Of a DNA stretch of 64,000 nucleotides, positions 45,865 through 55,348 are shown one piece after another. The stretch is taken from assembly GCF_004342605.1 (NCBI RefSeq), contig NZ_SLZL01000002.1:335575-399574 (forward strand), written 5' to 3'. The notes under the pieces are model-generated. The model saw only the letters and a program-made list of their open reading frames with translations. It was not told where the DNA came from and did no database searches. How positions within the stretch are numbered: position 1 is the first letter of the stretch; every line of letters begins with the position of its first letter. The position numbers and the translations under genes were made by a program. The DNA comes from Caulobacter sp. BK020 (GTDB taxonomy: Bacteria; Pseudomonadota; Alphaproteobacteria; Caulobacterales; Caulobacteraceae).

Positions 45865-46410
45865 AAAGGGTATCTCCACGGCGCGCGGCGAACGCTAGGT
45901 CCGGGCGCCGATATGATTGAAAGGCGCGCACGTCACCGCCCGTCGCCCCGCCGAAGCGGTTGCGGAAGGTCGGTCGCCAAAGGCGGTCGGGTGCGGCGCA
46001 GCCCATAAGGTTTCTGTGTTCCTTAAACGCGCCGGAGGGCGCGGATCGGATGGAGCGTCGACGCCGGAGCGGCTTAAGGGTCCAACGCGAACCCTGCGGG
46101 ACGATCCAGGCGAAGGCTTCGCGCCTCACGCTGGTAATCGAGCCCAAACTCGTTTCAGTCCGGCGGTCCGGCCACGAACGCAGATTGCACCCTCAGGGAT
46201 ACAAGCCGGTCCGTGAGATAGGAGCCGCTCACGCTTTCCGCCATGACGATCACGGCGCTCAGCGCGCGGACCATAGTGTAGCAACATCGTATCGTAAAAG
46301 AAAAGCGCTCGACTGACGCCATCTGCGCCGCCGTGTCGCGCCTTGGGTTAACGCTTTCTCTACCCGGAAATGCAGATATCAGTTTTGGTTTAGGTTGGGC
46401 CCTTGGGGCG
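45865..46410. other. Long non-coding gap between divergent rne and amiC
   Basis: A 546-bp region without a convincing gene. It must hold promoters in both directions and probably a long rne 5' leader; in other bacteria rne leaders mediate autoregulation by RNase E. Small hairpins such as CGCGCCGGAGGGCGCG (near 46028) are seen. A partial CtrA-like TTAA-N7-TCTA lies at 46348. AT-rich DNA at 46270-46310 may include the amiC promoter. Confidence 0.5.
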
Positions 46411-47619
46411 ATGGATGGCATGAACGGTGTCTTGATCTCGGCGACGAGGACAGGGTGGGCGCGGGCGGCGATGATCGTCGGCGGGTTGGCCCTGGCCGGC
46501 GTGGCTGTGGCCATGGCTCACGGTCCCGCGCCCGCCGCCGGCGTCCAGAAGGTTCGTTTCGGTGGAGACCGCAACGAAACCCGCATCGTCATCGACCTCG
46601 ATCGCGCCGCGACGGGCAAGCTGCTGGCGGACGGCGCCGCCGATCGCCGGGTCGTGATCGCGCTGCTCAATGTCGCGACGGCCGGCGATCTGCAGGGGGC
46701 GGGCCAGGGCCTGGTCGAGCGCTGGGCGATCGACGAAGCCGCGGGCGGCGCCCGCCTGCGCCTGGACCTCAAGGCCAACGCCGAGGTTCGCCGGCGCTTC
46801 TTGCTGCCGCCGGGCGACGGCGCTTCGGCCTATCGCTATGTCATCGACCTGAAATCCACGGACGCGGCCGGCGCGGCTCAGACGCCGAGCTTGAAGCCGA
46901 CCCTGGTTTCGGCGCCGACGAGGGCTCCGGCCCTGCGCTTGAAGAAGGTGATTGTCATCGACGCCGGTCACGGCGGCAAGGATCCGGGGTCTTCGGGCTC
47001 CGACACCGCCGAGAAGGACGTCACCCTGGCCGCGGCCAAGGCGCTGAAAGCCAGACTGGAGAAGTCGGGCCGCTACACCGTGGTCATGACCCGGCAGTCC
47101 GACACCTTCGTGCCGCTGGAAGCCCGGGTCCAGATCGCCCGCCGGGCCGACGCGGACCTGTTCATCTCGCTGCACGCCGACTCGGGCCCCGACGCCACGA
47201 CCCGCGGCGCCAGCGTGTACACCCTGTCCGAAAAGGGCACCGAGCGCGTGGCTCGGGTGCTCGAAAAGGACGATTGGCTGATGAAGGCCAATCTGCCGGG
47301 CCGCGATCGCGCCGTCAGCCAGATCCTTCTGGACCTGTCGCAGCGCGCCACCAAGAACCGCTCCGCCGCCTTCGCCGAGACCCTGCTGCAGTCGGTGGGC
47401 GAGGAGACGACCTTGCTGCGCCGCAGCCACCGCGACGCCGGCTTCATCGTGCTGCTGGCGCCGGACGTGCCGGCCGTGCTGCTGGAGATGGGTTTCATCA
47501 CCAACGCCGATGACGAACGGCTGCTCAAGACCTCGGCCGGTCGGGGCCGGCTGATGGACGCCGTGGCCGGGTCGATCGAATCCTATTTCGCGACCCAGAC
47601 CCGCCTGGCCGCCCGCTAG
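46411..47619 (+). CDS. amiC: N-acetylmuramoyl-L-alanine amidase, AmiC-like
   Basis: A periplasmic zinc amidase that cuts stem peptides from glycan during cell separation; about 402 residues. Signal segment (AAMIVGGLALAGVAVAMAHG), AMIN domain (VRFGGDRNETRIVIDLDRAA), then an Amidase_3 domain with zinc ligands in VIVIDAGHGGKDPGSSG, ISLHADSG and the catalytic Glu near LLEMGFITN. Caulobacter AmiC is the only such amidase and is activated by DipM-type LytM factors. The start is uncertain (ATG 46411 or 46420). mrcA follows 108 bp downstream. Confidence 0.93.
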   Translation: MDGMNGVLISATRTGWARAAMIVGGLALAGVAVAMAHGPAPAAGVQKVRFGGDRNETRIVIDLDRAATGKLLADGAADRRVVIALLNVATAGDLQGAGQGLVERWAIDEAAGGARLRLDLKANAEVRRRFLLPPGDGASAYRYVIDLKSTDAAGAAQTPSLKPTLVSAPTRAPALRLKKVIVIDAGHGGKDPGSSGSDTAEKDVTLAAAKALKARLEKSGRYTVVMTRQSDTFVPLEARVQIARRADADLFISLHADSGPDATTRGASVYTLSEKGTERVARVLEKDDWLMKANLPGRDRAVSQILLDLSQRATKNRSAAFAETLLQSVGEETTLLRRSHRDAGFIVLLAPDVPAVLLEMGFITNADDERLLKTSAGRGRLMDAVAGSIESYFATQTRLAAR

Positions 47620-47727
47620 GCGGGAAGGCTCACCCGTGAGGACGGCGAGAGCCGTTGGCGCCTCGGCCGATGCGCGCTAGAGGATTCCAACGGAGCGGGC
47701 GAAAGTGCGTCGCCCGACGGAGGCGGC

Positions 47728-50103
47728 GTGGATCTGAAGCCTAGACAACGATGGATCGCCATCGCCGGCGTCACGGTGCTGTCCGCGATCGCCGTGGCCG
47801 GATTCGCCATCGCCATCTATGCCGCCTGGCTGTTCCACGACATGCCGGACGCCGGCGAGCTGCAGGACTATCGCCCCCCGACCGCCACGCGCGTCTACGC
47901 CTGGGACGGCACCTTGATCGGCGAGTACAGCAAGGAACGCCGGATCTTCGTGCCCTACGACCAGATCCCGCCGCAGCTGGCCCAGGCCTTCCTGGCGGCC
48001 GAAGACCACAACTTCTTCAAGCACGGCGGCGTCGATGTCGGCGGCTTCTCGCGGGCCATGCTCAACAATATCGGCAACGCCGCCCGCGGCCGTCGCCTGG
48101 AAGGCGGCTCCACGATCACCCAGCAGGTCGCCAAGAACGTCCTGCTGACCAGTGACGCGACGGTGGGGCGCAAGTTCAAGGAAGCGATCCTGGCGCACCG
48201 CCTCGAGCAGTCGCTCGACAAGCAGCAGATCCTTGAGCTGTATCTGAACGAGATCTGGCTGGGCTATCGCTCGTACGGGGTCGGCGCGGCCGCCTACAAC
48301 TATTTCGGCAAGTCGCTGCCGGAGCTGACCCTGGCGGAAAGCGCCTTCCTGGCGGCGCTGCCCAAGGGACCCGACAACTATCATCCGATCCGCAACAAGG
48401 CCAAGGCCAAGGCCAGGCGCGACTGGATCCTGGGCCAGATGGCCGACCTGGGCTGGGTCAGCCAGGCCGACGCCAAGAAGGCGATGGCCGAGGACCTGAT
48501 CGTCCAGCCGGCCCCCAAACGCGCCGCCTATCGCGACGCCGACTATTTCGTCGAGGAGGTGCGCCAGCGCGGCGTCGCCACCCTGGGTCCGCGCCTCAAC
48601 GAGGGCGGCTATTACATGCGCACGACCCTCGATCCCAGGCTGCAGACCGCGGCGCGTGTGGCGCTGATGGAAGGCCTGGAGAAGTACGATCGCCGCCACG
48701 GCTGGCGCGGCGCCTGGGGCCACGTGGAAACCCTGGACGCCGACTGGGAAAAGCAGGCGTTGAAGAAGGCTCCGCCGTCCGAACGTCGCGGCTGGCGGCC
48801 AGCAGTCGTCACCTCGACCTCGGGCGGGGTTCGCCTGGCCAAGGGGGAGGGCGAGGGGGCCATCGCCGGCGAGGACATGGCCTGGGCCAACGCCACCAAG
48901 GGTCTGAAGGTCGGCGACCTGGTCTTCGTCGAGAAGCCCGATGGCGCCGCCGCCTACCGCCTGCGCCAGATCCCGATCGTCAACGGCGCCCTGGTGGCCA
49001 TGGAGCCCTATTCGGGCCGCGTCGTGGCCCTGGTCGGCGGCTACAGCTTCTCGCTGTCGAACTTCAACCGCGCGACCCAGGCCATGCGTCAGCCGGGCTC
49101 GGCCTTCAAGCCGTTCGTCTACGCCACGGCCCTGGAAAACGGCTACACCCCGGCCAGCGTCGTGGTCGACAGCGCCATCACCCTGAAGGGGGCCAACGGC
49201 CAGGACTGGAGCCCGGAGAACTATCACAAGAAGTTCTATGGAGCCCTGCCGCTGCGCAAGGGTCTGGAGCAGTCGATCAACGCCATGACCGTGCGCCTGG
49301 CCCAGAGCGTCGGCATGAAGAAGATCGTCGAGACCGCCAAGAAGACCGGAGTCACCCGCGACATGGCCCCCGTTCTGGCCATGGCCCTGGGCGCGGGCGA
49401 GACCACGCCGTTCAAGCTGACCACGGCCTATACGCCATTCGTCAACGGCGGCCGCCGGGTCGAGCCGCACCTGATCGAACTGGTGCAGGATCGCGAGGGC
49501 AAGGTGATCTTCCGCGCCGACAAGCGCGACTGCGTGCGCTGCAACGCCGGCTTCAACGGCGACGAGAGCCCCCGCATCCCGGCGCTTGGCGAGCAGGTGA
49601 TGGACCCGATCACCGCCTACCAGATCACCTCGATGCTGCAGGGCGTGGTCCAGCGCGGCACTGCCGCCCAGGCCAGCTCGCTGGGCTACCCGCTGGCCGG
49701 CAAGACCGGCACGACCAACGAGTATCGCAGCGCCTGGTTCATGGGCTATTCGCCCAACCTGGTGGTTGGCGTCTTCATCGGCTTTGACGACAATCGCTCG
49801 CTGGGCGAGGGCGAAACCGGCGCGACCGGTCCGGTGCCGATCTTCATGGACTTCATGCGAGAGGCGCTGAAGGGCCAGCCGAAGACCGAGTTTAGAGCGC
49901 CCGCCAACGCCAAGTTCGCCATGGTCCGCGGCATTCGCGAGGCTTTCCGTCCCGGCACCGAGCCCAAGGTGTTCGTCCCGACCGAGAGCACTGGCCCGCA
50001 GCCCTATGGCCAGGTCTGGCCCGACGGCCAGATCGGACCGGCCCCAACCCAGGGTCCGGCCAAGCCGCCGCCCCAGGCGCCGGACATCAGCGGGCTCTAT
50101 TAA
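47728..50103 (+). CDS. mrcA: Penicillin-binding protein 1A (bifunctional)
   Basis: A 791-residue class A PBP that polymerises and crosslinks peptidoglycan. GTG start with GGAGG six bases upstream. An N-terminal anchor (IAGVTVLSAIAVAGFAIAIY) leads to the glycosyltransferase domain (FLAAEDHNFFKHGGVD with the catalytic Glu, GGSTITQQVAKN, LYLNEIWLGYRSYGV). An OB-like linker follows, then the transpeptidase domain with S458-x-x-K461 (GSAFKPF), SxN (SINAM) and KTG (AGKTGTTNE). A Pro-rich tail ends it. It follows amiC and precedes prfB on the same strand. Confidence 0.97.
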   Translation: MDLKPRQRWIAIAGVTVLSAIAVAGFAIAIYAAWLFHDMPDAGELQDYRPPTATRVYAWDGTLIGEYSKERRIFVPYDQIPPQLAQAFLAAEDHNFFKHGGVDVGGFSRAMLNNIGNAARGRRLEGGSTITQQVAKNVLLTSDATVGRKFKEAILAHRLEQSLDKQQILELYLNEIWLGYRSYGVGAAAYNYFGKSLPELTLAESAFLAALPKGPDNYHPIRNKAKAKARRDWILGQMADLGWVSQADAKKAMAEDLIVQPAPKRAAYRDADYFVEEVRQRGVATLGPRLNEGGYYMRTTLDPRLQTAARVALMEGLEKYDRRHGWRGAWGHVETLDADWEKQALKKAPPSERRGWRPAVVTSTSGGVRLAKGEGEGAIAGEDMAWANATKGLKVGDLVFVEKPDGAAAYRLRQIPIVNGALVAMEPYSGRVVALVGGYSFSLSNFNRATQAMRQPGSAFKPFVYATALENGYTPASVVVDSAITLKGANGQDWSPENYHKKFYGALPLRKGLEQSINAMTVRLAQSVGMKKIVETAKKTGVTRDMAPVLAMALGAGETTPFKLTTAYTPFVNGGRRVEPHLIELVQDREGKVIFRADKRDCVRCNAGFNGDESPRIPALGEQVMDPITAYQITSMLQGVVQRGTAAQASSLGYPLAGKTGTTNEYRSAWFMGYSPNLVVGVFIGFDDNRSLGEGETGATGPVPIFMDFMREALKGQPKTEFRAPANAKFAMVRGIREAFRPGTEPKVFVPTESTGPQPYGQVWPDGQIGPAPTQGPAKPPPQAPDISGLY

Positions 50104-50127
50104 TCGTCGATCAATCGGCCGGGGTCA

Positions 50128-50156
50128 TTGCGCCGACTCCGGACGCGGGCTATGTC
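50128..50156 (+). promoter_or_regulatory. Candidate prfB promoter
   Basis: TTGCGCC at 50128-50134, 14 bases, then GCTATGTC at 50149-50156: close to the Caulobacter housekeeping pattern. The ATG follows about 34 bases after the -10. Confidence 0.45.
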
Positions 50157-50189
50157 CCGCGCCCTTCAACACTGTCACGGAGTTACGTG

Positions 50190-51309
50190 ATGAGACCGGA
50201 TGTCGAGGCCTCCGCGGCCGACATCGAGCAGTCCGTGGGACTGCTCAGGAGGCGTCTTTGACTGGGATGTCGCCCTCCGCAAGCTCGATGAGCTGAACGC
50301 CCGGGTCGAGGACCCGACCCTTTGGGACCGCCCGGCGGAAGCCCAGGCTGTTTCCCGCGAACGCGCCGGCCTGGCCGCCCGCGTCGAGGCCGTGCAGGTT
50401 CTGGAACAGGGCCTGAAGGACGCGCTGGAATATGCCGAACTGGCCGACATGGAGGGCGACGAAGCCCTGCTGGAAGACGCCCGCGCCCAGCTGAAGGACC
50501 TGAAGGAACGCGCCGGCCGCGCCGAACTCGAGGCCCTGCTGTCGGGCGAGGCCGACGGCAACGACTGCTATGTCGAAATCAATTCGGGGGCCGGCGGCAC
50601 GGAATCCTGCGACTGGGCGGGCATGCTGCTGCGCATGTACAGCCGCTGGGCCAACGCCCATGGCATGAGCGTGGAGCTGGTCGAGGAGACCTCGGGCGAC
50701 CAGGTCGGCATCAAGTCGGCCACCCTGTTGGTCAAGGGAACCAACGCCTATGGCTGGCTGAAGACCGAGGCCGGCGTCCACCGCCTGGTGCGCATCAGCC
50801 CCTATGACGCGGCCGCCAAGCGCCACACCAGCTTCGCCTCGGCCTGGGTCTATCCGGTGGTCGACGACACGATCGAGATCGAGATCAATCCGTCGGACGT
50901 GCGCACCGACACCTACCGAGCCTCCGGCGCGGGCGGCCAGCACATCAACAAGACCGACTCGGCCGTGCGCCTGACGCACATCCCGACCGGCATCGCCGTG
51001 GCCTGCCAGGCCGGCCGTTCGCAGCACCAGAACCGCGAGGAGGCCTGGAAGATGCTGCGGGCCCGGCTCTACGAGGCCGAGCTGCAGAAGCGGGAAGCGG
51101 CCCAGCAGGCCCTGGAAGACCAGAAGACCGACATCGGCTGGGGGCACCAGATCCGCAGCTACGTCCTGCAGCCCTACCAGATGGTCAAGGACCTGCGGAC
51201 CAATGTCGAGACGTCCGACACCCAAGGCGTGCTGGACGGAGACCTCGACCAGTTCATGGGCGCTTCGCTGGCCCAGCGCGTCGGGGCCACCCGGGACGCC
51301 CAGGCTTAG
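50190..51309 (+). CDS. prfB: Peptide chain release factor 2, made by programmed +1 frameshift
   Basis: RF2 reads UGA and UAA stop codons. Translation starts at ATG 50190 (GGAG upstream) and reads 23 codons ending ...LLRRRL, then meets an in-frame TGA at 50259-50261. Shifting by one base at CTT continues as [16 protein letters not shown] to 51309, giving about 372 residues. Conserved parts: peptidyl-tRNA hydrolysis motif GGQ ([15 protein letters not shown]) and the stop-codon-recognition region [15 protein letters not shown], where the classical SPF tripeptide is SPY. Without the shift only a 23-residue peptide is made. Ends at a strong terminator. Confidence 0.96.
50247..50261 (+). promoter_or_regulatory. 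RF2 programmed frameshift site
   Basis: AGGAGG CGT CTT TGA C: an internal Shine-Dalgarno-like AGGAGG, three bases, then the slippery CTT and an in-frame TGA followed by C. Layout and spacing equal those of the known autoregulatory prfB site, where scarce RF2 lets the ribosome pause and slip +1. Confidence 0.96.
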
Positions 51310-51330
51310 TCCGGCCTGGACCCGAAGTGC

Positions 51331-51360
51331 AAAACGCCCCGGAGCGATCCGGGGCGTTTT
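51331..51360. terminator. Bidirectional terminator between prfB and bacA
   Basis: A perfect 13-bp stem (51331-51343 with 51348-51360), loop GCGA, with A and T runs at either side. Serves both converging genes. Confidence 0.9.
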
Positions 51361-51365
51361 CTGTC

Positions 51366-51842
51366 TTAGCCGACCGGCTTGGCTTCCAGCATCGGCGGCG
51401 GCGCCGGCTGGGCCTGCGGCGCGGCGGGGCGCTGGAACTTCAGGCTGCGGCCCTGGAAGAAGGCCCCGGTTTCCATCGCCAGCTGCTCGTGGGTGATGTC
51501 GCCGTCGACGTAGGCTGTGCCGTAGAGGCGGACCTGCTTGGCGGTGATCGCGCCGACGATCCGGCCCCGGACCTCGACCGCCTCGGCGTAGATCGAGCCC
51601 TCGACATGGCCGGTTTCGCCGATCGTCAGCCGGCCCACGCGAACGTCGCCCCGCACCACGCCGTCGATCTGCAACTCGCCGTCGCCGGTGACGCCGCCTT
51701 CGATGGTGATGTCGGGAGAGACCAGCGAGGCCACCTTGGGCGGAACCTTGCGGGCGGCGTCGGACGCGGCCGGCGCCATGGACGTGGGCAGCGGCTCGAT
51801 CTGGACCGAGCCCTTGGACGCCTTAGCTTGCTTGCTGAACAT
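51366..51842 (-). CDS. bacA: Bactofilin
   Basis: A cytoskeletal polymer-forming protein of about 158 residues. The central DUF583 beta-helix is clear (LVSPDITIEGGVTGDGELQI, VEGSIYAEAVEVRGRIVGAI), flanked by unstructured ends (MFSKQAKASKGSVQ and a Pro/Ala tail). Caulobacter bactofilins organise stalk-pole peptidoglycan synthesis. It overlaps the 3' end of the M23 peptidase gene by 20 bases, the conserved bactofilin-LmdC pairing. ATG 51842 is chosen over GTG 51848. Confidence 0.93.
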   Translation of the reverse strand: MFSKQAKASKGSVQIEPLPTSMAPAASDAARKVPPKVASLVSPDITIEGGVTGDGELQIDGVVRGDVRVGRLTIGETGHVEGSIYAEAVEVRGRIVGAITAKQVRLYGTAYVDGDITHEQLAMETGAFFQGRSLKFQRPAAPQAQPAPPPMLEAKPVG

Positions 51843-52980
51843 ACTCACCAGCCTTCAAGAAGCGGTTCGGGTTCTGGGCCCGACCGTTGACCCATACTTC
51901 GTAGTGCAGATGCGGACCGGTCGAGCGGCCGGTCGAGCCCATGGCCGCGATGCGCTGGCCGATGGCCACGCGCTGGCCGACCCGGACCGAGGCGGCCTGC
52001 AGGTGACCGTAGCGGGTCTTGAAGCCGTTGCCGTGGTCGATTTCCACGACGTTGCCGTAGCCCGAGCGCACGCCGACATAGGAGACCACGCCCGGGGCGG
52101 TGGCCATGATCGGCGTGTAGAACGAGCCGGGGAAGTCCAGGCCCGAGTGGAAGGCCGGGCGATGGGTGAAGGGGTCGAAACGGACGCCGTAGCTGCTGCT
52201 CAGCGCCGGATTGTTGGTCGGCCGGTAGAAGGGCAGCTGCTGCGAGGCGGCGCTCAGCTGGCGCATGTCCGACATGTCGGTGGCGGCGTGCTGGATGCGG
52301 CCGGCGAAGTCCTCGTCGACATCGAGCACGGCGGCCAGGGCGCGGGGGTCCTTGGCCTCGATCAGCGGGCCGCCCAGCGACGAGCCGCCGCCGCGGCTGG
52401 TGAAGGCCCCGGCGTCCAGGCCCGCCATCCGCATGGCCAGGCGCAGGCGCTCGGCGCGACTCTTGGCGAAGGTCTCGGCCGCGTCGATCAGGCGTTCCTG
52501 GTCCATGCGCGTGGCCTGGATGCGCTCGATCGGCGAGGCGCCCAGCGGGTGCGGCTTGCCGACTTGCAGGGCCTGGGCGGCGCCGGGCACCCCCTTGAAG
52601 TCGCTGACCAGCAGGGCCAGGGCGGCGTGACGCTTCTCGACCGAGTTGGCCAGTTCGTCCAGCGAGCCGCTGCTGGCCGACAGCTGGGCCACGGCGCTGT
52701 TCAGGCGGGCCTGGCGGTCGGCGTTCAGGCGCTCGTAATAGGCCTTCTGCTTGATGACCACCTGGTCGGTCGAGCTGACCGACAGCACGTTGATCATCAT
52801 GGCGGCGGTGCACACGCCCATCCACAGGGCGGCGGCGGCGACGCCGGTCGCGCACATCAGCTGCTTGCCGGTGGAGAAGACGTAGCCGCGCATCTCGCCG
52901 CCGGAGCGGACATAGAGATGACGCTCGGGGAAGAGCGCTTCCAGGGATTGTCGGATTCGCTTGAAGCGCGTGATCGCCAT
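51823..52980 (-). CDS. lmdC: M23-family endopeptidase of the bactofilin pair (LmdC-like)
   Basis: A 385-residue peptidoglycan endopeptidase. A cytoplasmic start (MAITRFKRIRQSLEALFPER) and one membrane segment (residues ~42-68, LMCATGVAAAALWMGVCTAAMMI) precede a coiled-coil region and a C-terminal LytM domain with zinc ligands in AFHSGLDFPG and GPHLHYEVWVNG. All key M23 residues appear present, so it should be active. In related species the cytoplasmic tail binds bactofilin. It is upstream of and overlaps bacA, so both are co-expressed. Confidence 0.9.
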   Translation of the reverse strand: MAITRFKRIRQSLEALFPERHLYVRSGGEMRGYVFSTGKQLMCATGVAAAALWMGVCTAAMMINVLSVSSTDQVVIKQKAYYERLNADRQARLNSAVAQLSASSGSLDELANSVEKRHAALALLVSDFKGVPGAAQALQVGKPHPLGASPIERIQATRMDQERLIDAAETFAKSRAERLRLAMRMAGLDAGAFTSRGGGSSLGGPLIEAKDPRALAAVLDVDEDFAGRIQHAATDMSDMRQLSAASQQLPFYRPTNNPALSSSYGVRFDPFTHRPAFHSGLDFPGSFYTPIMATAPGVVSYVGVRSGYGNVVEIDHGNGFKTRYGHLQAASVRVGQRVAIGQRIAAMGSTGRSTGPHLHYEVWVNGRAQNPNRFLKAGEYVQQAS

Positions 52981-53184
52981 CGCCCTAGGAAACCCCCGTT
53001 TTCAAGGTCCCGGCGATATGCAACGAGAAAGCAGAAACGCGCAAGATACTTCGCGCCGTGTGTGAACACAGGGCGACTTTTTGCCTTAGCGACTCAACCG
53101 ATAAAAGGTTCCGTGCCCGATGGCCACCACCGGCGCGGGTCGTTGTGGCGATAACCGCACGCCTGAGGCGGGGAAGCCACACCG

Positions 53185-53670
53185 TTATTTCAGGGTTCCT
53201 TCCTTGAGCGCCCGCGTGGCGGTCAGCACCGCCTTGATGTGGTTGGGCACCTTCACCTTGCGCCAGACGGCGCGGATCACGCCCTCGCGGTCGATCAGGA
53301 AGGTCGAGCGGTCGATGCCCATGTACTTGCGGCCGTACATGCTCTTCTCGACCCAGGCGCCGTAGGCCTCGACGGTCTCGCCGGTGGGATCGGCGGCCAG
53401 CTCGACCGTCAGGTCGTGCTTCTTGCGGAACTTGGCGTGCGAGGCGGCGCTGTCCTTGGACACCCCGACGATCACCGCGCCCAGCTTGGCGAATTCCTCG
53501 ACCTCGGACGAGAACTGCAGCGCCTCCGACGTGCAGCCGGCCGTGTCGTCCTTCGGGTAGAAGTAGAGCACGACGGCCTTGCCGCTCAGGGCGGAAAGGC
53601 TGACGCGGCCGGTGTCGGTGGCCAGGTCGAAGTCGGGGGCCTTGTCGCCGGACTGGAGCTCTTGGGTCAT
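53185..53670 (-). CDS. bcp: Thioredoxin-dependent thiol peroxidase (Bcp/PrxQ)
   Basis: A 161-residue peroxiredoxin that reduces peroxides. Start at MTQELQSGDKAPDF (53670), 8 bases after GAGG. The PxxxTxxC motif is intact (P39-K-D-D-T43-A-G-C46), although the usual Pro before Gly-Cys is Ala. Only one Cys is present in the protein, so the resolving Cys of many PrxQ enzymes is missing and it should work by a 1-Cys mechanism. A 28-bp-arm palindrome lies upstream. Confidence 0.94.
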   Translation of the reverse strand: MTQELQSGDKAPDFDLATDTGRVSLSALSGKAVVLYFYPKDDTAGCTSEALQFSSEVEEFAKLGAVIVGVSKDSAASHAKFRKKHDLTVELAADPTGETVEAYGAWVEKSMYGRKYMGIDRSTFLIDREGVIRAVWRKVKVPNHIKAVLTATRALKEGTLK

Positions 53671-53691
53671 CTTCATGTCCTCAACTTTGAA

Positions 53692-53819
53692 CCGCTCATC
53701 CCGGCGAATGCCGGGACCCGGATGGAATGGCGGTGTGGCTGACGCCAGAAGCGTTTGAGCCATTCCAAACAAGCACTCCGCTATCGGATCTGGGTCCCGG
53801 CATTCGCCGGGATGAGCGG
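53692..53819. repeat. Inverted repeat with 28-bp perfect arms between tyrS and bcp
   Basis: Arms 53692-53719 and 53792-53819 are exact reverse complements over 28 bases, separated by 72 bases. This matches a family of dispersed palindromes (GCTCATCCCGGCGAATGCCG type) found in many alpha-proteobacteria. In the tyrS-bcp transcript it would form a long hairpin. Confidence 0.85.
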
Positions 53820-53822
53820 AAA

Positions 53823-55094
53823 TTAGATAGGCTTCACCAGTACGATCTTCTTCTTGCCTTTCTGAACCTTGAAAGCCCCGAGTTCGGCAATGACTTGATC
53901 GCGTTCGTAGAGGTCGCCGACAGCCGGCTTGGCGTCGTTGATCTGGATGCCGCCACCGCCGATGAGATCGCGAGCCTCACGCATGGAAGTCGCGAGCCCC
54001 GCTTCCTTGACGAGCGCTTCAGCGGTTCGACGGGTGAGGCCGCCTTCAGGGCCAGCCCAGACCAATTCGACTGTCGGGAGATCGGCGGATGTCTGTCCCT
54101 GTTCGAAAGCCTTCTCAGCCGTTTCTCGCGCCGACTTCGCAGCCTCCCCGCCATGCGCCATCCGCGTGGCCTCGTCGGCCAGCACCTTCTTGGCCTCGTT
54201 GATCTGGGCGCCCGGCAGGGCCTCCAGCTCGGCGATCCGATCCAGCGGCAGGTCGGTGAACAGCTTCAGGAACCGGCCGACGTCGGCGTCCTCGGTGTTG
54301 CGCCAGAACTGCCAGTAGTCGTAGGGGCTCAGCGCGTCGGCGTTCAGCCAGACGGCGCCGGCGGCGGTCTTGCCCATCTTGGCGCCCGAGGCCGTGGTCA
54401 GCAGCGGCGTGGTCAGGCCGAACGCCGGTTTCTGGTCGACGCGGCGGATCAGCTCAACGCCGTTGAGGATGTTGCCCCACTGGTCCGAGCCGCCCATCTG
54501 CAGCACGCAGCCGCGCTTGCGGTTCAGCTCCAGGAAGTCGGTGGCCTGCATCAGCATGTAGTTGAATTCGAGGAAGGTCAGCGGTTGCTCGCGATCCAGC
54601 CGCAGCTTGACCGAGTCGAAGGCCAGCATGCGGTTGACGGTGAAATGCGCGCCATATTCGCGCAGGAACTCGATGTAGCCGAGCTTGCTCAGCCATTCGT
54701 CGTTATCGACCATGACTGCGTCGGTCGGCCCGTCGCCGAAGGCCACGAACTTCTCGAAAGCGCGCTTGATGCTGGCGATATTGGCCTTGATGCCGTCCTC
54801 GGTCAGCATCTTGCGGCTTTCGTCCTTGCCCGACGGATCGCCCACCTTGGTGGTGCCGCCGCCGATCAGCACGATCGGCTTGTGGCCGGTCTGCTGCAGG
54901 CGGCGCAGCATCATGATCGAGATCAGATTGCCCACGTGCAGGCTGGAGGCCGTGGCGTCGAATCCGACATAGGCCGTGACCACGCCCCCGGCCGCCGCGG
55001 CGTCCAGCTCGTCCGGATGGGTGATCTGGTGGATGTAGCCGCGCGCCTGCAGGGTCTGGAGGAATTCCGACTTGAACGATGCGGGGGCGGACAT
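53823..55094 (-). CDS. tyrS: Tyrosyl-tRNA synthetase
   Basis: A class I synthetase of 423 residues from [19 protein letters not shown]-type motif in ASSLHVGNL, Tyr-binding NRMLAFDSV and MGGSDQWGN, and the KMSKS-type loop [10 protein letters not shown]; the C-terminal S4-like domain ([15 protein letters not shown]) is present. An in-frame ATG at 55178, with AGGAG 11 bases upstream, would add 28 non-conserved residues; the ATG at 55094 is preferred from family length. Divergent from anmK. Confidence 0.95.
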   Translation of the reverse strand: MSAPASFKSEFLQTLQARGYIHQITHPDELDAAAAGGVVTAYVGFDATASSLHVGNLISIMMLRRLQQTGHKPIVLIGGGTTKVGDPSGKDESRKMLTEDGIKANIASIKRAFEKFVAFGDGPTDAVMVDNDEWLSKLGYIEFLREYGAHFTVNRMLAFDSVKLRLDREQPLTFLEFNYMLMQATDFLELNRKRGCVLQMGGSDQWGNILNGVELIRRVDQKPAFGLTTPLLTTASGAKMGKTAAGAVWLNADALSPYDYWQFWRNTEDADVGRFLKLFTDLPLDRIAELEALPGAQINEAKKVLADEATRMAHGGEAAKSARETAEKAFEQGQTSADLPTVELVWAGPEGGLTRRTAEALVKEAGLATSMREARDLIGGGGIQINDAKPAVGDLYERDQVIAELGAFKVQKGKKKIVLVKPI

Positions 55095-55348
55095 GGCTCG
55101 ACTCTCTGATTTCGGCGCCTGAACTTGAGACGAATGGGCGTCTAGCACGGCGGGGGCGGTCTGTGGCGAGGGTTTCATCGGCAAGGTCTCCTGGGGAATG
55201 ATCCGGAGACGTTCGCTGGTCTGACGCGTCGCCGGCGGGGCGGGCGCATCGACGTGATCGGTCGGCCTCCCGCTAGGACAGCGGGCGGTAATAGGCGCGG
55301 GTGAGGCGGCTTTGATCGATCATGGGGCCTAGCTACCCGGGCCGGGCC

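Noticed and set aside
46348..46360. CtrA box upstream of amiC
   Set aside because: TTAA-N7-TCTA has only one correct half-site; not enough to claim CtrA control.
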